Source of the DNA: Sphingomonas sp.
GTDB lineage: Bacteria > Pseudomonadota > Alphaproteobacteria > Sphingomonadales > Sphingomonadaceae
Direction: 5' to 3'
Length of the DNA stretch: 37,912 nt
NCBI RefSeq assembly: GCF_025353885.1
Contig: NZ_JANXNX010000059.1
Location: 1 to 37,912 of the forward strand
Shown here: positions 24,572 through 33,443 of the stretch, one piece after another
Layout: each line of letters opens with the position of its first letter
How positions within the stretch are numbered: position 1 is the stretch's first letter
Program-made: the position numbers and the translations under genes
Notes under the pieces: model-generated
The model's input: only the letters and a program-made list of their open reading frames with translations
What the model was told of the DNA's origin: nothing
Databases searched by the model: none

Positions 24572-27500
24572 ATGAACTTTCGTAACATCTCGGCATGGGC
24601 GATCCGGAATCCGATTGCGCCGATTGTGCTGATGATCGCCCTGTCGCTCGCTGGCATTGTCAGTTTCCTGCAGATGCGCGTGAACAACAATCCCGATATC
24701 GATTTTCCGGGTGCCACGGTTTTTGTTTCGCAGCCGGGCGCCGCACCGACCGAGCTTGAAACACAGGTCACTCAGAAGGTCGAAGCTGCGATCCGCGGGA
24801 TTAGCGGTGTCGATGAAATCAACTCGTCGGTCCGTGAGGGTTCGTCGAACACGTTCGTCCAGTTCTCGATCGGGACGCCGGTCGACCGTGCCGTCAACGA
24901 CGTCCGCGACGCGATCGCCAATATCCGGTCGGACCTGCCCGATGGCATCCTGGAACCACAGGTCAGCCGCATCGATATCGCGGGTGACCCGATCGCATTC
25001 ATATCGGCTCAGGCGACCGACATGACGATCGCGGACCTCAGCTGGTATGTCGACAATACCGTTTCGAAACGCGTCCTGGGTATCACGGGGCTGGCTGCGG
25101 TCAACCGCAGTGGCGGCGTCGATCGCGAGATCCAGGTGGTTCTTGACCCGGCAAAGCTGCAAAGTCAGGGCGTTGCCGCGTCGCAGGTCAACAGCCAGCT
25201 TCGTTCAGTCAACACCAATGCGGCTGGCGGTCGGGCCGAAATCGCCGGATCCGAGCAGGCGGTTCGCGTCATCGGCAACGCCAAGAACGCCTATGCCCTG
25301 TCCCAGACGCAAATCGCGGTCGGCGCCGGGCGAACCGTCAAGCTGGCCGACCTCGCCACGGTGCGCGACAGTTTCGGCGAGCAGCGCCATCGGGCAAAGA
25401 TCAATGGCCGCCAGGTGCTGGCCTTTTCGATCCAGAAGGCCAAGGGCGCATCGGACGTCTATGTCTATGACCAGGTTCACAAGGAACTGGACAAGCTCGA
25501 GAAGGAAAATCCCAAGGTCAAGTTCGTCGAACTCTACACCGACGTCGGTTACACCAAAGATCAATATCATTCTGCGCTGGAGGCCATGGCCGAAGGTGCG
25601 ATCCTGGCAGTTCTGGTCGTTTATCTGTTCCTGCGCGACAAGCGGGCGACATTCATTTCGGCGTTGGCCATTCCGTTATCGGCAATTCCCACTTTCTTTT
25701 TCATGGACCTGCTGGGCTTTTCGCTGAACGGCCTTAGCCTGCTCGCCCTCAGCCTCGTCGCTGGCGTTCTGGTCGACGATGCCATCGTGGAGATCGAAAA
25801 TATCGTGCGCCATATGCGCATGGGGAAGACTGCCTACCAGGCGTCGATCGACGCTGCCGACGAAATCGGGCTGGCGGTGCTGGCAACGACGATGGCGATC
25901 GTGGCGGTCTTTTTGCCGGTCGGCCTCATGCCCGGTATTTCAGGTCAGTTTTTCAAGAATTTCGGTCTCACCGTCGTCGCTTCGGTGTTGATGAGCCTTG
26001 CCATCGCCCGGCTGATCACCCCCATGGCCGCCGCCTATTTCCTGAAGAGTTCGGGCGTCGCGTCGCACGGCGAGGGGCGATTGATGGACTGGTACATGAA
26101 GACGCTGCGCTGGACGCTGCTCAATCGCTGGAAGACCGTTATGGTCGGCGGTGGCGCGTTCATCCTGACGATTGCGATGTTCTGGGGCCTGCCCATAGTC
26201 TTCCAGCCGACTGTGAACACCAATTACAGCCAGATCAGGGTTGAATTGACGCCGGGATCGACGATCAAACAGACCGAGGCGGTGACCGACAACGTCACGC
26301 GCCAGATATCGACGGCCCCCGAGGTGGAGGCAGCGTTTTCGGACATCAATGTCGGGTCGGCCAATATCTACCTCACGCTGAAGGCGGATCGCAAGCTTAC
26401 CAGCGTTCAGTTTGAACGAAGCTGGGCCAACAGGCTCAACCTGATCCCCGATGCGCGGGTTTCCTTCCAGTCGCAATCGAACGGAGGGCCAGGCAACACC
26501 GGACGCGACATTACGATCACGCTGGGGGGCGACGATCCTGCCGCCCTGATCAAGCAGGCCAATCTGATCGTCGAACAGATGAAGGCCATGCCCGAACTGC
26601 GGGCCCCGCGCACTGCTGCCGACCTGCAAAGGCCCGAGATCATTATCCGACCCCGCATGGACCTGGCCGCCGACCTGGGCGTGACGACGCAGGCACTCAG
26701 CCAGACGATCCGGATCGCGACACTGGGTGACATCGACCAGAATTCGGCCAAGTTTTCGCTGGCGGATCGCCAGATTCCGATCCGCACGCTGATCGGACAG
26801 GAAGCGCGGCGTAGTCTCTCGACGATTCAGAACCTGCCAGTCCCAACTGCAACGGGTGGGTCAGTGCCGCTGAACGTCGTTGCCGATGTCAGTTTCGGGG
26901 CAGGACCGACGGTCATCCAGCGGACCAACCAGATCAGGCGGCTGTCGATCGGCGTCGACTTGTCACCGGGCCTGGTGTCAGGCGATGCGATGCCAAAGAT
27001 CAATGCCCTGCCCGCCCTGAAGAACTTGCCGCAGGGCATCAAGCAATTGAGTCTCGGCGAAGCGAAATGGCAGCAAGAGTTGTTCATGAACTTTGTGATC
27101 GCGGTTTTGTCGGGCGTTCTTCTGGTCTTTGCGGTGCTGGTGCTGCTGTATAAACGCATCATGCCGCCGTTCGTGAACATGGGATCGCTGTTGCTGGCGC
27201 CATTGGGGGGTGCGATCGCCCTGCGGATCACGGGCGACCCGATCTCGATGCCCGTGCTGATCGGTTTCCTGATGCTGCTGGGGATCGTTGCGAAGAACTC
27301 GATCCTGCTCGTCGATTTCGCGTTGGAGGAAATGACCAAGGGTGTGGACAAGACGATCGCCATCATCGACGCCGGTCACAAACGCGCGCAGCCGATCCTG
27401 ATGACGACGGTGGCGATGGTCGCAGGCATGGTGCCGGTTGCCCTGTCGCTCAGCGGTGATGGCAGTTGGCGGGCACCGATGGGCGTGGTCGTGATCGGTG

Positions 27501-27673
27501 GGCTGATCGTGTCGACGTTGCTGACACTGTTGATCGTGCCCGCGACGTTCAGCCTGGCGGTCGGTATCGAGGAAAAGCTGGGGCCGTGGCTGTCGCGCAA
27601 GTTCACTAACGGTGGCCAGCATGGCGAGCGCGCCGTTGCTGCGTCACCCCCGGCGGCGGACCCTGCCGAGTGA
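24572..27673 (+). CDS. RND efflux transporter permease (AcrB/HAE1-like)
   Basis: A 1033-residue proton-driven pump of normal family length. Seen: an N-terminal MNFRNISAWAIRNPIAPIVLM; the pore domain after PDIDFPGATVFVSQPGA; the proton-relay pair Asp402-Asp403 in VAGVLVDDAIVEIEN of TM4; an internal duplication; and the TM10 lysine in GIVAKNSILLVDFALEE. These are the acidic and lysine residues that drive RND pumps. It exports drugs, lipids or other hydrophobic compounds from the inner membrane and periplasm. The product is closer to the uncharacterised AcrB/MdtB-like group than to heavy-metal pumps, as it lacks the metal-pump TM4 motif. No TolC-type channel gene is present in the window. Confidence 0.94.
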   Translation: MNFRNISAWAIRNPIAPIVLMIALSLAGIVSFLQMRVNNNPDIDFPGATVFVSQPGAAPTELETQVTQKVEAAIRGISGVDEINSSVREGSSNTFVQFSIGTPVDRAVNDVRDAIANIRSDLPDGILEPQVSRIDIAGDPIAFISAQATDMTIADLSWYVDNTVSKRVLGITGLAAVNRSGGVDREIQVVLDPAKLQSQGVAASQVNSQLRSVNTNAAGGRAEIAGSEQAVRVIGNAKNAYALSQTQIAVGAGRTVKLADLATVRDSFGEQRHRAKINGRQVLAFSIQKAKGASDVYVYDQVHKELDKLEKENPKVKFVELYTDVGYTKDQYHSALEAMAEGAILAVLVVYLFLRDKRATFISALAIPLSAIPTFFFMDLLGFSLNGLSLLALSLVAGVLVDDAIVEIENIVRHMRMGKTAYQASIDAADEIGLAVLATTMAIVAVFLPVGLMPGISGQFFKNFGLTVVASVLMSLAIARLITPMAAAYFLKSSGVASHGEGRLMDWYMKTLRWTLLNRWKTVMVGGGAFILTIAMFWGLPIVFQPTVNTNYSQIRVELTPGSTIKQTEAVTDNVTRQISTAPEVEAAFSDINVGSANIYLTLKADRKLTSVQFERSWANRLNLIPDARVSFQSQSNGGPGNTGRDITITLGGDDPAALIKQANLIVEQMKAMPELRAPRTAADLQRPEIIIRPRMDLAADLGVTTQALSQTIRIATLGDIDQNSAKFSLADRQIPIRTLIGQEARRSLSTIQNLPVPTATGGSVPLNVVADVSFGAGPTVIQRTNQIRRLSIGVDLSPGLVSGDAMPKINALPALKNLPQGIKQLSLGEAKWQQELFMNFVIAVLSGVLLVFAVLVLLYKRIMPPFVNMGSLLLAPLGGAIALRITGDPISMPVLIGFLMLLGIVAKNSILLVDFALEEMTKGVDKTIAIIDAGHKRAQPILMTTVAMVAGMVPVALSLSGDGSWRAPMGVVVIGGLIVSTLLTLLIVPATFSLAVGIEEKLGPWLSRKFTNGGQHGERAVAASPPAADPAE

Positions 27674-27703
27674 ACCACCGTCCCGGACGTGCGTTGACCT
27701 GAT

Positions 27704-28966
27704 ATGGCCACCCGTATTGCCGGTTTACGACTAATCCCCATGCAGGGCGGCCCCGGCCGGATGCGGCTGGTCGCAACCGGGCTACTGGTCCTGATGGCGG
27801 CTGTCTATGTGGTCGCGCGCACCTTTGCCAGCGTCCACCCCGCCGTCGGCTTCGTCCGCGCTTTTGCAGAGGCGGCGATGGTCGGCGGGCTGGCGGACTG
27901 GTTCGCGGTAACGGCGCTGTTCCGCCACCCGCTGGGCCTGCCGATCCCGCATACCGCGATCATCCCGCGCAACAAGGACCGCATCGGCGACACGCTGGCG
28001 CTGTTCCTGCGCGATAATTTCCTGACCCCGGCCGTCGTCGGGCGGCGGATGCGGCGGCTCGACCTGGCATCGGCGGCGGGGCGGTTCCTGACCTCGCCAC
28101 CCGACAGCAGCGGGCGGATGCGCGACGGTGCGTCTCGCCTCTTCGCCGACATGATCGCGTCGCTTGACCAGGAACGGCTTGGGGGCATGGTGAAGGGGGC
28201 AATCTCGTCGCGGATCCGTGCGCTCGACATGGCACCGCTGCTGGGCCAGGCGCTGAGTGCCGCGATTGCCGAACAACGCCACCTGCCGCTGCTCGACGGG
28301 CTGATCCGCTGGGCCGGCAAGACCCTGATGCACAATGATGCGCTGATTCGCGACATCGTTCACAAGCGCGCGGGCGGCATCATGCGCTGGACCGGGCTGG
28401 ACGAAACACTAGCCAATGCGATCGTCAACGGGTTGCAGAAACTGCTCGACGATGTCGCCAGCGATCCGGAACATCCGCTGCGGGCAAAGGCCGAGGAAGG
28501 GCTGGCAAAGCTCGCCGTCGACCTGCAGGACGATGACCGGATGAAGCAACGCGTGGCGGGCTTTCGGGACGAGATCCTCGAAAACCCGGCCATGCTGAAG
28601 TGGCTGGACGGGCTGTGGGAGCAGGCGCGGGCGGCGTTGCTGCGCGCGGCGAAAAACCCCGATGCAGCGCTGACGGGCAAGTTTGGCGACATGCTGAAGC
28701 AGTTGGGAACGACGCTGCAGGAGGACGGGCGGTTACGCTCGACGATCAATCGCTTCGCCCGGCGGACCGCAATCGGCGTGACGGCGAGCTATGGCGACCA
28801 GATCGTGCGGCTGGTGTCGGATACGGTGCGCGGCTGGGATGCCGACACGATTACCGGGCGGCTGGAAAACGCGGTCGGACGCGACCTGCAATATATCCGC
28901 GTGAACGGGACCCTGGTCGGTGGGTTGGTCGGTGTCGCCATCCATGCGGTGGATGTGTGGTTTTAG
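27704..28966 (+). CDS. DUF445 family membrane protein (YjiN-like)
   Basis: A 420-residue protein. Seen: an N-terminal hydrophobic helix (LVATGLLVLMAAVYVVARTF), FVRAFAEAAMVGGLADWFAVTALFRHPLGLPIPHTAIIPRNKDRIG, which is the DUF445 signature, then a long, mostly helical middle region and a C-terminal hydrophobic helix (VNGTLVGGLVGVAIHAV). Function of the family is unknown; it is an inner-membrane protein in proteobacteria. The start may be ATG 27704 or the in-frame ATG 27740. It ends overlapping the galE stop by four bases (TTAG) on the opposite strand. Confidence 0.88.
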   Translation: MATRIAGLRLIPMQGGPGRMRLVATGLLVLMAAVYVVARTFASVHPAVGFVRAFAEAAMVGGLADWFAVTALFRHPLGLPIPHTAIIPRNKDRIGDTLALFLRDNFLTPAVVGRRMRRLDLASAAGRFLTSPPDSSGRMRDGASRLFADMIASLDQERLGGMVKGAISSRIRALDMAPLLGQALSAAIAEQRHLPLLDGLIRWAGKTLMHNDALIRDIVHKRAGGIMRWTGLDETLANAIVNGLQKLLDDVASDPEHPLRAKAEEGLAKLAVDLQDDDRMKQRVAGFRDEILENPAMLKWLDGLWEQARAALLRAAKNPDAALTGKFGDMLKQLGTTLQEDGRLRSTINRFARRTAIGVTASYGDQIVRLVSDTVRGWDADTITGRLENAVGRDLQYIRVNGTLVGGLVGVAIHAVDVWF

Positions 28967-29958
28967 GTGCGCTCTGCCAGTTTGCGTTCCCATGCCAGCG
29001 CATCGCGGACGATGCCGTCCAGGTCTGCGCGTCTGGGGGCCCAGTCGAGTGTTGCGAGGATCAGCGCATTGTCGGCGATCAGGGCATCGGGGTCGCCCGC
29101 GCGGCGGGGGCCATAGCGGCGTTCGATCTTCAGGTTGGTGACGCGGTCGACGGCGTCGAGGACTTCGTTGACTGAGAAGCCTCTTTTGTAGCCAGCGTTC
29201 ATGATGTAGCTCGCTGAGGGATCGGCGACCAGTTTGTCGAGCGCGGCAACATGTGCGTCGGCCAGGTCGCTGACATGAATATAGTCGCGAACCCCGGTGC
29301 CGTCGGGGGTGTCATAGTCGGTGCCGAACACCTGTACAAACTCACGCTTGCCGATGGCGGCCTCGACCCCAACCTTGATCAGGTGCGTGGCGCCCGCGAA
29401 CGATTGACCGGTGCGTCCCTGCGGGTCGGCTCCGGCGACGTTAAAATATCGCAGCGCGCAATAGTTGATCGGGTGCGCCGCAGCGACATCGCGCAGCATG
29501 ATCTCGGTCATCAGCTTCGACATGCCATAGGGGTTGATCGGCAGCGTCGGCATATCCTCTCGCACCGGCACGGTTTCGGGGACGCCATAGGTCGCGGCGG
29601 TCGACGAAAAGATGAAATGCCCGACTCCCGCCGTCACCGCACATTCGATCAATCCCCGACTGTTGGCGGTGTTGTTGCGGTAATATTTGAGCGGATTTTC
29701 TACCGACTCGGGAACCACGATCGACCCGGCAAAATGAATGATCGCGCCGATCCGGTGCTGCGCCAGGGTCGCGTCGACCAGCGCAGTGTCGGCCAGGTCG
29801 CCCTCGACCAGCGGCACATCCTCGGGGATGGCCCGGCGATGACCGGTGCTGAGGTTGTCGAACACGACCACCGGCCAGCCCGCATCGCGCAGGGCGAGGA
29901 CCGCATGGCTGCCGATATAGCCGGCACCACCGGTGACGAGGACAGGAAATTTGCTCAT
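28963..29958 (-). CDS. galE: UDP-glucose 4-epimerase
   Basis: A 331-residue extended SDR enzyme that interconverts UDP-glucose and UDP-galactose, supplying sugars for surface polysaccharide. Seen: a dinucleotide-binding motif GGAGYIG at 10-16; FDNLSTGHR; FAGSIVVPESVENPLKYYRNN; FSSTAATYG; the catalytic Tyr144-x3-Lys148 in NPYGMSK; YFNVAGADP; and RDYIHVSDLADAH. All are diagnostic. ATGA overlap with the fused permease/binding protein gene puts it third in the osmoprotectant transporter operon, an unusual partner. Confidence 0.96.
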   Translation of the reverse strand: MSKFPVLVTGGAGYIGSHAVLALRDAGWPVVVFDNLSTGHRRAIPEDVPLVEGDLADTALVDATLAQHRIGAIIHFAGSIVVPESVENPLKYYRNNTANSRGLIECAVTAGVGHFIFSSTAATYGVPETVPVREDMPTLPINPYGMSKLMTEIMLRDVAAAHPINYCALRYFNVAGADPQGRTGQSFAGATHLIKVGVEAAIGKREFVQVFGTDYDTPDGTGVRDYIHVSDLADAHVAALDKLVADPSASYIMNAGYKRGFSVNEVLDAVDRVTNLKIERRYGPRRAGDPDALIADNALILATLDWAPRRADLDGIVRDALAWERKLAERT

Positions 29959-31484
29959 CGCGCGCCCTTAGCCGCGATTGCCTGCTCCAGCCAAGCCGCC
30001 GCGACGTCCGCCGATGCTTTTTGCGGACCGTCGACCATCAGATTGGCATGGCGCATGGCGTTGACCGGTATCGCGCCGACCAGCGACCGCAGCGCCGCCA
30101 CTATCGCGGCATCGTGACCCGCCTTTGGTCCGACCAGCAACAGTGCATCGTAACCGGGGATGGCGTTGCGCGGATCGCCCAGCACGACCAGTCCGTCCGC
30201 CGCGATCCGCCCGTCTGAGGAGAATGCGGAGATGACGTCGGCGTCATGGCTTTTCAGCGCCGCGTACATGAACGTCGGGGCAAAGGCGCGCGTCGCCCGA
30301 AAATCGAGCGCATAAGCCTGGCGGATCGCCGCCCATTCGGGCCGGTCCAGAAACTCCAGGTCACCGCCCAGCGTCAGGTCGGGCGCCGCCGCCGTCAGGT
30401 TCGCCAGCGTCCGCAACCCCCGCCGCCGCGCCAGTTCGCCGGGCACCGCCAGAGCATAGGCGTTCTCGAAACCCAGCGGGCCAAGGCTCGTCACGCCATG
30501 TTCGCGCAACGTCCAGTCACCCACCGCCCGGTTCAGGATCGGTCTGGCAGGCACGTCGCTGCGCTTCATCGCGTTGGTCCACAACGTGCCCGCATATTCG
30601 ACATAGACGTCAACATCGTCGTGACCGAGCGCATCGAACACGACCGCCGAGCCGAGGTTTTCCTTGTAGCGGACGCGGTATCCCGCCGCCTCCAGCCGGT
30701 GCCCGATGACGCGCGCCAGGATATATTGTTCGGAAAAATTCTTGGCGCCGATGGTGATCGTCGAGGCAGGAGCCGTACGCGCAACCGTGATCGCCACCGG
30801 CACCAACACGGCGACCAGCAACGGCACGACCCACAGCCAGCGTCGCCGTGTCGCCAGTCCATGTTCGGCCAGCGCCAGCATCGCGTCCACGACCAGCGCC
30901 AGGATCGCCGCGGCAACACACCCCGTCACCACCAACACCCAGTTCTGCGTTTGCAGCCCCGAAAATATGATGTCGCCCAAACTGGGCTGGCCGACCGTGG
31001 TAGACAGCGTCGCCGCGCCGATCGTCCAGACCGCAGCCGTGCGGATGCCGCCCATCACCACCGGCAGCGCCAGCGGGGCCTGCACGATCCACAGCTTTTG
31101 CCCGCGCGTCATGCCGATCCCGTCGGCGGCCTCGATAATCTCCGGGTCGATCGACGTCAGCGCGATCACCGTGTTCCGCAGGATCGGCAGCAGCGCATAG
31201 AGGGCGAGCGCCAGCAGCGACGGCAGGAACCCCAGCGCGGGCACGCGGACGACCCCCGACAGCGCCAGTAGCAAAGGATAGAACAGCGCCAGCAGCGCCA
31301 GCGACGGGATTGTCTGGACCAGGCTGGCAAACCCCAATGCCACGCGACCGAACCGGGGATGGCGCGCGGCGACCACTCCCATCGGCAGTGCGATCACCAT
31401 GCCCAGAAACAGCGCGGCGGCGGCGAGGACGATGTGCGACGCCAGCAGCGGCGGCAGTCGCGACAGGGCGTCGGACCAGTTCAC
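29955..31484 (-). CDS. Osmoprotectant ABC transporter permease fused to substrate-binding protein
   Basis: A 509-residue two-domain protein. Residues ~1-215 form an OpuBB/OpuCB-type permease (HIVLAAAALFLGMVIALPMGVVAARH, VQTIPSLALLALF, EIIEAADGIGMTRGQKLWIVQAPLALPVVMGGIRTA, the EAA loop). Residues ~235-509 form an OpuBC/ProX-like binding domain (ASTITIGAKNFSEQYILARVIGHRLEAAGY, VYVEYAGTLW, ISAFSSDGRI, with closing helices). The two are joined by a membrane helix, so the receptor is tethered. It imports glycine betaine, choline or similar solutes. Such fusions are known in this family. GTG start 31484 overlaps the ATPase stop by four bases. Confidence 0.93.
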   Translation of the reverse strand: MNWSDALSRLPPLLASHIVLAAAALFLGMVIALPMGVVAARHPRFGRVALGFASLVQTIPSLALLALFYPLLLALSGVVRVPALGFLPSLLALALYALLPILRNTVIALTSIDPEIIEAADGIGMTRGQKLWIVQAPLALPVVMGGIRTAAVWTIGAATLSTTVGQPSLGDIIFSGLQTQNWVLVVTGCVAAAILALVVDAMLALAEHGLATRRRWLWVVPLLVAVLVPVAITVARTAPASTITIGAKNFSEQYILARVIGHRLEAAGYRVRYKENLGSAVVFDALGHDDVDVYVEYAGTLWTNAMKRSDVPARPILNRAVGDWTLREHGVTSLGPLGFENAYALAVPGELARRRGLRTLANLTAAAPDLTLGGDLEFLDRPEWAAIRQAYALDFRATRAFAPTFMYAALKSHDADVISAFSSDGRIAADGLVVLGDPRNAIPGYDALLLVGPKAGHDAAIVAALRSLVGAIPVNAMRHANLMVDGPQKASADVAAAWLEQAIAAKGAR

Positions 31485-32221
31485 CCGAGCATCTCTGCGA
31501 TGCGCCGTGCCTGTCCGCGCGGAACGGCGATCAGCGCATCGGCAACCGGGCCACCGCCGTCGCGCAGCAGGGCGGCGGGCGCGGCGTCGGCGGTAATCCG
31601 GCCTGCGTCCAGCACGACGATGCGGTCGGCGATCAGTAACGCCTCTGCCATGTCGTGCGTCACCATCACGCTGGTCAGGCCCAACCGGTCGTGCAGCGCG
31701 CGATAGGCGCGGCCCAGCGCGTCGCGCGTCACCGGGTCGAGAGCGCCGAACGGTTCGTCCATCAGCATCAGGCCAGGTCCTGTCGCCAGCGCGCGCGCAA
31801 AACCCACGCGCTGGCGCTGGCCGCCCGACAGCGTGGCGGGCATCCGGGTCGCATAGTCGGCGGGCAGGTCGACCAGCGCTAGCAGTTCGGCCACGCGCGC
31901 CGCCTGTTCGGTCAGGCCGGCGATGCGCAGGCCCATCGCGATATTCCCAGCGACGTCGATATGCGGAAACAGCCCGGTGCCCTGGATGACATAGCCGATC
32001 CCCCGACGCAGCAGATGGGGTCGCGCCGCCATCACGTCGGCCCCGTCGATCGTCACGATCCCCGTCGTTGGCTCGACCAGCCGGTTGATCGTCTTCAACA
32101 GCGTCGACTTGCCCGAACCCGAAGCTCCGACCAGCGCGACAAAACTGCCCGCCTTGATCTCCAGGTCGATGGTTTCGATGGCGGTTCGGCCTGCATAAAC
32201 CTGCGTCACGCCGTCCAGCAC
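31481..32221 (-). CDS. Osmoprotectant ABC transporter ATP-binding protein
   Basis: A 246-residue ABC ATPase of the OpuBA/ProV type: Walker A GASGSGKST at 32-40, KTINRLVEPTTGIVTIDG (the KTINR variant typical of osmoprotectant ATPases), GYVIQGTGLFPH, signature TLSGGQRQRVGFARALA, Walker B LMLMDEPFGALD, and H-loop VMVTHDMAEAL. There is no C-terminal CBS pair. The start is uncertain: GTG 32221 is used because homology begins there (LDGVTQVYAG) and GGGGA lies upstream, but GTG 32269 and TTG 32305 stay in frame; the latter would abut the divergent SDR gene. Confidence 0.93.
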   Translation of the reverse strand: MLDGVTQVYAGRTAIETIDLEIKAGSFVALVGASGSGKSTLLKTINRLVEPTTGIVTIDGADVMAARPHLLRRGIGYVIQGTGLFPHIDVAGNIAMGLRIAGLTEQAARVAELLALVDLPADYATRMPATLSGGQRQRVGFARALATGPGLMLMDEPFGALDPVTRDALGRAYRALHDRLGLTSVMVTHDMAEALLIADRIVVLDAGRITADAAPAALLRDGGGPVADALIAVPRGQARRIAEMLG

Positions 32222-32304
32222 GACGCCTGGTCCCCGGTCCTGCCGAAAATTAAGTTTGCCATCGGTCACGTCATGCGTTGTGAAGAGTGGAAAAGGGACA
32301 GGCA

Positions 32305-33090
32305 ATGACGAAAGCGATATTTATCACTGGGGGCGGATCGGGCATCGGTCGGGCCACCGCGCGCTATTTTGCCGCGAAGGGCTGGTTCGTCGGGCTGGCC
32401 GATGTGAATGCGGCGGGCATGGCGGAAACGGCAGCACTCCTGCCGCCTGGCGCAAGTTCTGCCCATGTCCTCGACGTTCGCGACCGCAATCAATGGGAGG
32501 CGGTGCTGGCCGACTTCACCGCGCGGACAGGCGGCCGGATCGACCTGTTGTTCAACAATGCCGGGATCGGCGCGGGCGGGCCGTTGTCCGAAACCCCGGC
32601 GGCAGAGATCGACCGGATCATCGACATCAACCTGAAGGGCGTCTTCAATGGCGCGCAGGCCGGCTTTCCCTATCTGAAGGCGACGCCCGGATCGACACTG
32701 GTCAACACATCATCGGCGGCAGGCTTATATGCGGGACCGGGCATGTCGCCCTATGCCGCGACCAAGTTCGGGGTGCGCGCGCTGACCGAATCGCTCGATC
32801 AGGAGTGGGCGGAATTTGGGATCCGGGTGCGCGCGATCATGCCGGGATTTATCGACACGCCCTTGCTGGATGTGAATCCCACGGGTTCGAACCACAGCAT
32901 CCGAGAAACAGTGCGCGCGCGCGGGCTGGAATTCACGCCGGTCGAACAAGTGGCAGAAGCGGTGTGGAACGCGTTCCATGGCGGTCCCCTGTTCATGCCG
33001 GTTGGCAAGACCGCCCGAAGGATCGCATTCTTTTCGCGCTGGGCTCCGGGGTTCCTGCGACGACAGGGGCGTACCAAGGTCGTGCGCTAA
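32305..33090 (+). CDS. Short-chain dehydrogenase/reductase (SDR) family oxidoreductase
   Basis: A 261-residue classical SDR: coenzyme motif TGGGSGIG at residues 8-15, FNNAG at 83-87, the catalytic Ser in NTSSAAG, Tyr150-x3-Lys154 in SPYAATK, and MPGFIDTP. A basic C-terminal extension (GKTARRIAFFSRWAPGFLRRQ) is also present. An Asp at the end of beta-2 (LADVN) suggests NAD(H) preference. The substrate cannot be named from sequence. The ATG at 32305 has AAGGGACAGG upstream; an earlier in-frame ATG at 32287 is less likely. Divergent from the osmoprotectant ATPase gene. Confidence 0.9.
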   Translation: MTKAIFITGGGSGIGRATARYFAAKGWFVGLADVNAAGMAETAALLPPGASSAHVLDVRDRNQWEAVLADFTARTGGRIDLLFNNAGIGAGGPLSETPAAEIDRIIDINLKGVFNGAQAGFPYLKATPGSTLVNTSSAAGLYAGPGMSPYAATKFGVRALTESLDQEWAEFGIRVRAIMPGFIDTPLLDVNPTGSNHSIRETVRARGLEFTPVEQVAEAVWNAFHGGPLFMPVGKTARRIAFFSRWAPGFLRRQGRTKVVR

Positions 33091-33099
33091 CCAATCCCC

Positions 33100-33114
33100 G
33101 ACCCGGCTCGGGTC
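33100..33114. terminator. Small hairpin between convergent SDR and pterin dehydratase genes
   Basis: GACCCG (33100-33105) pairs with CGGGTC (33109-33114) around a three-base loop. There is no T-tract on either strand. It overlaps the last bases of the pterin dehydratase stop, so it may mark the transcript ends of both genes, but it is weaker than a standard terminator. Confidence 0.4.
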
Positions 33115-33406
33115 AAGACACCAGCAATCGTTCGATGCCCTTGGCCATGTCGACATCGCGATAGGACAGGCCCCCGGCGTCGTGCGTCGTCAGCAATATA
33201 TCGACGCGATTATAGACGTTCGACCATTCGGGGTGATGGTCCGATTTGTCCGCCAGCATGGCGACGCGCACCATGAATCCGAACGCCTCGGAAAAATCGC
33301 CGAACAGGAATTGCCGGGTCAGGGCATCACGGGCTTCGTCAAAGTCCCACTCGCCCAGTGTGTCGAGTGCGGTCGCGCGTTCGGCTTCGTTCAACGGTTC
33401 GATCAT
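33113..33406 (-). CDS. 4a-hydroxytetrahydrobiopterin dehydratase (PCD/PhhB)
   Basis: A 97-residue pterin-4a-carbinolamine dehydratase. The family motif is complete: DHHPEW with His57-His58-Pro59, then Tyr65, His75 in TTHDAGGL, and Asp84 at the right spacing. The enzyme removes water from the 4a-carbinolamine formed by aromatic amino acid hydroxylases, regenerating the pterin cofactor in the cytosol. No phenylalanine hydroxylase gene is in the window, so it is a stand-alone copy. In some bacteria PCD homologues also affect molybdopterin or other pathways; nothing here shows that. Confidence 0.93.
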   Translation of the reverse strand: MIEPLNEAERATALDTLGEWDFDEARDALTRQFLFGDFSEAFGFMVRVAMLADKSDHHPEWSNVYNRVDILLTTHDAGGLSYRDVDMAKGIERLLVS

Positions 33407-33443
33407 GTTTTGCCCTTCGCCTGGTCTCCGCTATGTCGCAGCG

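Noticed and set aside
30246-31271. A 341-codon open frame antisense to the fused permease/binding protein
   Set aside because: Arg/Gln/His-rich shadow of a well-supported gene.
32222-32305. Upstream TTG or GTG start for the osmoprotectant ATPase
   Set aside because: These add residues unlike the family and would run into the divergent SDR start; kept only as alternatives.
33246-33443. N-terminal 66-codon extension of CcmA
   Set aside because: It is antisense to the pterin dehydratase gene and does not look like CcmA; homology begins at the ATG at 33444.
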